This document shows positions 14,388 to 18,248 of a DNA stretch of 18,248 nucleotides, in pieces; position 1 is the first letter of the stretch, and each line of letters starts with the position of its first letter. The position numbers were made by a program, and so were the translations under genes. This DNA comes from Savagea sp. (GTDB taxonomy: Bacteria > Bacillota > Bacilli > Bacillales_A > Planococcaceae), in NCBI GenBank assembly GCA_030152265.1, contig JASLHQ010000051.1:1-18248 (forward strand), in the 5' to 3' direction. The notes beneath the pieces were generated by a model. That model did not search any database and was not told the origin of the DNA. It saw nothing but the letters and a program-made list of their open reading frames with translations.

Positions 14388-15457
14388 AAACACTCATTCA
14401 AAGTGCCGTCGCGATTTTACTCGTCGGTTTTGCGATGCTCGGGATCGCTTGGAAACTCGAACAAGGCTCCGCTTCTGGTACGACAGATTCCATCACGGTC
14501 TATAACTGGGGAGACTATATCGATCCCGACATTTTAAAACAATTCGAGCAAGAAACCGGCATTAAAGTCATTTACGAAACGTTCGATTCCAATGAAGGGA
14601 TGATGGGAAAAATCGAACAAGGCGGAACGAATTATGACATTACCGCTCCGAGTGAATATATGATTGAAATGATGATGGAAAAAGACTTACTTCTTCCACT
14701 CGACCATTCACTTTTGCCAAATTTAAAAAATATCGATCCGTACTTTCTTGACTTGCCTTTTGATCCAGGAAATCTTTACTCAATTCCATATTTCTGGGGA
14801 TCGCTCGGAATCGCTTTTAACCCTACTTTATTAGAAGGTCAAACTTTCGAGTCTTGGGACAATTTATGGGACCCTTCTTTAAAGCAGCGCGTCATTTTAG
14901 TCGATAGTGCACGAGAAGTCGTCGGCATGGGATTGAACTCCCTTCATTATTCTCTGAACTCGACGAACCCTGACGAAATTCAAGAAGCGATGGATAAGCT
15001 CGCTCTTCTCACACCTAATGTGAAAGCAGTCATCGGAGACGAAGTGACACAACTGATGGTGAACGAAGAAGCGGCAGTCGCGCTCACTTGGTCTGGACAA
15101 GCAGCAGATATGATGTATTCCAATGAAAACATCGATTACATCGTCCCAGAAGAAGGTTCTAACTTATGGTTTGACAACTTCGTTATTCCACGTACAGCGA
15201 AAAATATCGAAGGAGCACACGCCTTTTTAAACTTTTTACTCCGTCCCGATATCGCGGCACAAAACACAGAGTACGTCGGCTATACGACACCGAACGAAGC
15301 GGCTTTAGAGCTGATGGACCCTGAAATTGTCGAAGACGAGCGTTACTATCCAGATGAAGAAATGCGCGAACATCTTGAAGTGTATCGAAACCTCGGTTTA
15401 AAAAATTTAGGTATCTACAATGAACACTTTTTAGAGTTTAAAATGAGCTTACAATAA
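14384..15457 (+). CDS. potD: Spermidine/putrescine-binding protein PotD, apparently not a lipoprotein
   Basis: Extracellular substrate-binding subunit of the polyamine importer, 357 residues. One hydrophobic N-terminal helix (about residues 6-23) is followed by a polar linker and a periplasmic-binding-protein fold. Family motifs are VYNWGDYI (39-46), YETFDSNE (64-71), YDITAPSEYM (about 84-93), IPYFWGSLGIAFNP and VALTWSGQAADM. The usual Gram-positive lipobox cysteine is missing, and there is no Cys near the signal region. The protein may stay anchored by its N-terminal helix or be cut at a signal peptidase I site near GSASG (about 28-32). The ATG overlaps the potC stop. It is the last gene of the operon, with a terminator at 15463-15490. 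Confidence 0.93.
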   Translation: MKTLIQSAVAILLVGFAMLGIAWKLEQGSASGTTDSITVYNWGDYIDPDILKQFEQETGIKVIYETFDSNEGMMGKIEQGGTNYDITAPSEYMIEMMMEKDLLLPLDHSLLPNLKNIDPYFLDLPFDPGNLYSIPYFWGSLGIAFNPTLLEGQTFESWDNLWDPSLKQRVILVDSAREVVGMGLNSLHYSLNSTNPDEIQEAMDKLALLTPNVKAVIGDEVTQLMVNEEAAVALTWSGQAADMMYSNENIDYIVPEEGSNLWFDNFVIPRTAKNIEGAHAFLNFLLRPDIAAQNTEYVGYTTPNEAALELMDPEIVEDERYYPDEEMREHLEVYRNLGLKNLGIYNEHFLEFKMSLQ

Positions 15458-15462
15458 CTTTT

Positions 15463-15490
15463 AAAAACGACTATTTCGATAGTCGTTTTT
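15463..15490 (+). terminator. Terminator of the pot operon
   Basis: Perfect 11-base stem (15463-15473 with 15480-15490), loop TTTCGA, ending in five T residues, 5 bases after the potD stop. Confidence 0.93.
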
Positions 15491-15612
15491 CTAATTGTCA
15501 ATGGATGGAAGGGAATTATTTCAATTTAAACAGCAATTTCTAGTTATAAGGCTTAATGAATGAACTATGTGAAGAAACGGAGTATATTTAATAGAATGGG
15601 GGTGAAATATGT

Positions 15613-16842
15613 ATGAAACAACAAAATAAAATTGCGTTAAGTATTTTAATGTTAAATACATTTATTACGATGGCAGGTATTGGACTCATCATTCCGATCA
15701 TGCCACAATTTTTAAAAGGATTCGGTTCAGCAGATACTGTCGGAACCGCACTCGGCTTTATTATTGCGACTTTTTCATTTGCGCAATTTTTATTTTCGCC
15801 CATTTCTGGACGATTATCTGATAAACATGGACGTAAAAAAATTATTTTAATCGGACTTCTTATTTATGCGGCATCCCAATTAGCGTTCAGTTTATCTACT
15901 CAATTATGGATGTTGTACGTCGCACGATTTTTCTCAGGGTTTGGAGCTGCCTTCCTCATCCCACCGATGATGGCATTCGTCGCGGATATTACACCGTTTG
16001 AAAGTCGCGGGAAAGGAATGGGGATGCTCGGTGCTGCGATCACATTAGGGTTCGTCGTCGGACCAGCACTCGGTGGCTTTTTAGCAGGAATTACATTATT
16101 ATTCCCACTTTACTTTGCGACAGGTGCTACATTAGTAGCGTTCGTACTTTCGATTTTCTTCTTACCGAATATCGAACCGTCTGAAGAACAGTTAGAGCAA
16201 GCGAAAGTGCGCGTGTCGCTCGTACAACAATTGAAACAATCGACGAAAGAAAACTATTTCGTTTTACTGCTCGTCATGCTCATCTTCTCCTTCGGCTTGG
16301 CGAACTTCCAATCGACTTTATCTCTTTTCTTAGACAAAGTATTTTTATACGGTGCAAAAGAAATTGCAATCGTCATTACAATTGGAGGATTTGCAGGAGT
16401 TATCGTACAATCTTTCTTCATTCAAAAATTGTTCGAACGTTTTGGAGAAATGCGCATTATTTTAATGAACTTAATTGTCGCTGGTGTATCGATGATGGGA
16501 ATTTTATTCGTCCATCAATTTTGGTCGATCGCTCTCGTCGCAGCGATTTTCTTCACATCGACATCACTCCTTCGTCCAGCAGTGAATACATTCGTTTCGA
16601 AATTAGCTTCCAAAAGTCGTCAAGGGTATGCTGCGGGAATGATGAACTCATATATGAGCTTCGGAAATATGTTCGGCCCTGCAACGGCCGGTCTTTTATT
16701 CGACTGGAACATTAGCGCGCCTTACATTGTCGGGATGATAGCATTATTACTCGGTTATGCGATTACAAAAACGTGGTCGATGCGCAATGTAGAGCTCGTT
16801 CAAAATGCTTCTTCCGAAAGAAAACAAAGTGCATTATCTTAA
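15613..16842 (+). CDS. NorA/Bmr-like multidrug efflux transporter (MFS)
   Basis: Proton-coupled efflux pump of 409 residues with about 12 helices. MFS motif A is GRLSDKHGRKK at about residues 66-76. The antiporter motif C region ends in GPALGG (about 150-155), which marks drug/proton antiporters. Segments such as SFGLANFQSTLSLF, IAIVITIGGFAG, LLRPAVNTFVSKLA and MNSYMSFGNMFGPATAGLLFD follow the NorA/Bmr pattern closely. The ATG at 15613 lies about 7 bases after GGGGGTGA. An out-of-frame ATG is just upstream. The preceding gap (15491-15612) shows no convincing promoter to me; a TATATT at 15583-15588 has no matching -35. The gene is convergent with a LysR gene across a shared terminator. The drug spectrum cannot be predicted. 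Confidence 0.88.
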   Translation: MKQQNKIALSILMLNTFITMAGIGLIIPIMPQFLKGFGSADTVGTALGFIIATFSFAQFLFSPISGRLSDKHGRKKIILIGLLIYAASQLAFSLSTQLWMLYVARFFSGFGAAFLIPPMMAFVADITPFESRGKGMGMLGAAITLGFVVGPALGGFLAGITLLFPLYFATGATLVAFVLSIFFLPNIEPSEEQLEQAKVRVSLVQQLKQSTKENYFVLLLVMLIFSFGLANFQSTLSLFLDKVFLYGAKEIAIVITIGGFAGVIVQSFFIQKLFERFGEMRIILMNLIVAGVSMMGILFVHQFWSIALVAAIFFTSTSLLRPAVNTFVSKLASKSRQGYAAGMMNSYMSFGNMFGPATAGLLFDWNISAPYIVGMIALLLGYAITKTWSMRNVELVQNASSERKQSALS

Positions 16843-16879
16843 AAAAATGAGTTTAGCAGTGATTGCTAAACTCATTTTT
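16843..16879. terminator. Bidirectional terminator between the NorA-like and LysR genes
   Basis: Perfect 16-base stem (16843-16858 with 16864-16879) around the loop GTGAT, with A-run and T-run ends that give a U tract on both strands. It serves the NorA-like gene and the convergent lysR gene, which stops at 16894. Confidence 0.93.
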
Positions 16880-16893
16880 ATTTCTATCACTTT

Positions 16894-17793
16894 TTATGCT
16901 AACGATTCTAATTTTTTTCTCAGCTGAATCGCATGCATGTTGGCGACTTGTGCGAAGGCAGCGACTTGTTGAAGTTCGAAGGCTGATTCGTATCCAATCA
17001 GCCATGTATCGCGCGATAACTCGACAGGACTATCTTCTTCGACGAGCGGAATCATATTGACATCTTCTTTTCCTGTCAATGTAATCGAAGGTAAAATCGC
17101 ATATCCAATTCCATTTAAAGCAAGTTGTTTACATGTTTCAATTTGATCGACGATAATTTCTCGTTGTGGATGTGCACTAAACTTTTCTTTCCACCATTTT
17201 TCAATGTCCATATAGTAACTAGAGTCTGATTTAAATTGAATGAATGGGCGTTCTGAATGCATAATATCACTCACTTGATCGATTTCACGGTCGACTAAAT
17301 ACAATTGATCGCGAAATAAATACGTTTTTTCACTTTTCCAATCAATATCTCCTCGTACAATTCCGACATGCGCTTCTCCGTTATGAATCGCTTGAACAAT
17401 TTCAGAACTCCATCCCGTCATAAGTGATATTTTCGCATCAGGATAGCGTGCGACGAAATCTTTCAATACGCGAGGTAACCACGTTTGTCCGACGATTGTC
17501 GCACAAGCGATTTTCAATGTTCCATGCACTTTATTATGAAGAGAGGCGATCAGTTCTAACGTTTCTTCTTTGCGCAACAATGTTCCTCTTGCGAAATCGA
17601 TAATTAACTCTCCTGCAGAAGTCGGTTCAAGCCCTTTTTGAGAGCGGATAAACAATTGCTCTCCCCAAGCTTTTTCAATAGATTGAAGCCGCTGAGACAA
17701 AGCCGGTTGGGAAATGAAGAGACGCTCTGCGGCCCTCCTCATATTGCGCTCTTCCGCTAATGTTACAATAATTTCAAATTCATTCACTGTCAT
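16894..17793 (-). CDS. LysR-family transcriptional regulator
   Basis: A 299-residue LTTR. The N-terminal winged helix-turn-helix (about residues 1-60) has the standard pattern AAERLFISQPALSQRLQSIE, then the wing LFIRSQKGLEPTSAG. A LysR substrate-binding domain follows (about 88-290; GTLKIACATIVGQTWLPRVL at its start). The start is taken as ATG at 17791-17793, with a GGAAGG site about 9 bases upstream. An in-frame TTG at 17800-17802 would add three residues. The coding region overlaps the end of the upstream DHA2-type pump by 14 bases on the same strand, so the two are probably one transcript. Its target may be that pump. The effector is unknown and I cannot assign it to a named LTTR. Confidence 0.9.
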   Translation of the reverse strand: MTVNEFEIIVTLAEERNMRRAAERLFISQPALSQRLQSIEKAWGEQLFIRSQKGLEPTSAGELIIDFARGTLLRKEETLELIASLHNKVHGTLKIACATIVGQTWLPRVLKDFVARYPDAKISLMTGWSSEIVQAIHNGEAHVGIVRGDIDWKSEKTYLFRDQLYLVDREIDQVSDIMHSERPFIQFKSDSSYYMDIEKWWKEKFSAHPQREIIVDQIETCKQLALNGIGYAILPSITLTGKEDVNMIPLVEEDSPVELSRDTWLIGYESAFELQQVAAFAQVANMHAIQLRKKLESLA

Positions 17794-18248
17794 GAGTGAC
17801 AACCTTCCCTCTCGGTATTTTAAATATAAAATAAAAACAAATCGCTACAATAATGAACACACCGCTAAAAACAACGAACATCGACTGTGCTAATACTTGT
17901 TGAAGTAATTGTAAAACAGATTCCTCCAATGTCGCACGTGATTCGCTCGTCAATAAAACGTTCATATCGTCAATCGTCCCTTTCGTTCCAAACGTTTGAA
18001 AGTAATGAGTAATCGACCGATTCAATACCGCTCCAAATAACGCGGCACCAATCGTATTACCGAAGTTACGCATAAACATATTCGATGCCGTTGCACTCCC
18101 CCTTAATGCATACGGTACACTATTTTGAATCGCTACTAAAAATGCCGTACTCGTTAATCCCATTCCAACACCGATCCAAAAACTCCCGAAACCTGCCCAA
18201 ATCGGGCCACTCGTCGGTGTCATCGTCACAAATAATCCTGCACCTACA
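17780..18248 (-). CDS. DHA2/EmrB-QacA-type MFS transporter, C-terminal part (partial)
   Basis: The last 155 codons of a 14-helix MFS exporter; the frame stays open to the right edge, so the N-terminal two thirds are missing. The visible part has about four helices. It carries the DHA2 segment with GSATASNMFMRNFGNTIGAA after a helix reading GLTSTAFLVAIQNSVP, then an extracytoplasmic stretch (about SITHYFQTFGTKGTIDDMNV) and a final helix near QSMFVVFSGVFIIVAICF. Multidrug efflux of the QacA/EmrB/Mdr type is the likely role. The stop at 17780-17782 lies 14 bases inside the LysR gene, giving translational coupling. Confidence 0.87.
   Translation of the reverse strand, partial: VGAGLFVTMTPTSGPIWAGFGSFWIGVGMGLTSTAFLVAIQNSVPYALRGSATASNMFMRNFGNTIGAALFGAVLNRSITHYFQTFGTKGTIDDMNVLLTSESRATLEESVLQLLQQVLAQSMFVVFSGVFIIVAICFYFIFKIPRGKVVTHDSE

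Noticed and set aside
15491..15612. Promoter or small RNA in the gap before the NorA-like gene
   Set aside because: TTGTCA at 15495-15500 and TATATT at 15583-15588 cannot be paired at a usable spacing, and no second terminator or stem was seen.
1..18248. CRISPR array, transposon ends, tRNA or rRNA, prophage or defence island
   Set aside because: No regularly spaced repeats, transposase or integrase-like proteins, or RNA gene signatures were found on either strand; gene content is housekeeping and transport.

Overview
The window is an ordinary-looking chromosomal stretch from a Bacillota bacterium, most likely order Bacillales. The base composition is low to moderate in GC by eye, most genes have strong AGGAGG-type ribosome binding sites, and GTG and TTG starts occur. 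Several products (KtrC, ArgCJBD, a NorA-like pump, an AAG-type glycosylase) read like Bacillus/Staphylococcus proteins. I cannot fix the family or genus. No rRNA, tRNA, insertion sequence, prophage or CRISPR array is visible, and there is no gene-free stretch over 300 bases.

Layout. (1) 1-3514, minus strand: arginine/ornithine biosynthesis operon argC-argJ-argB-argD (argD cut by the left edge), tightly packed and driven by a good sigma-A promoter at 3545-3573. (2) 3586-4446, plus strand: fabI, the enoyl-ACP reductase of fatty acid synthesis, with a near-perfect FapR operator over its start site. (3) 4449-7179, minus strand: an AIM24-family protein, then a terminator, then a 3-methyladenine DNA glycosylase, then an MFS transporter. 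(4) 7297-8719: a luciferase-like flavin monooxygenase (plus) facing a UPF0178/YqxD protein (minus). Their 3' ends overlap and the terminator of one lies inside the other. (5) 8845-10923: an M17 leucyl aminopeptidase (plus) converging on ktrC (minus), the gating subunit of a potassium channel. (6) 11038-15490, plus strand: a polyamine uptake operon made of an XRE-cupin regulator followed by potABCD, with a promoter, an inverted-repeat operator candidate and a terminator. (7) 15613-18248: a NorA/Bmr-like drug efflux MFS gene (plus) converging on a LysR regulator (minus), which overlaps the end of a DHA2/EmrB-type MFS gene that runs off the right edge.

Functional logic. The arg genes convert N-acetylglutamate to N-acetylornithine, and ArgJ recycles the acetyl group. 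The pot operon imports spermidine/putrescine, with its own regulator as first gene. fabI appears to be under malonyl-CoA/FapR control. The LysR gene is translationally coupled to an efflux pump gene and is a plausible regulator of it.

I see no clearly new multi-gene system. The most interesting signals are regulatory: the FapR box, a three-half-site operator in front of the pot regulator, a terminator nested in an opposing gene, and a terminator placed directly before the glycosylase ribosome binding site with no room for a new promoter.
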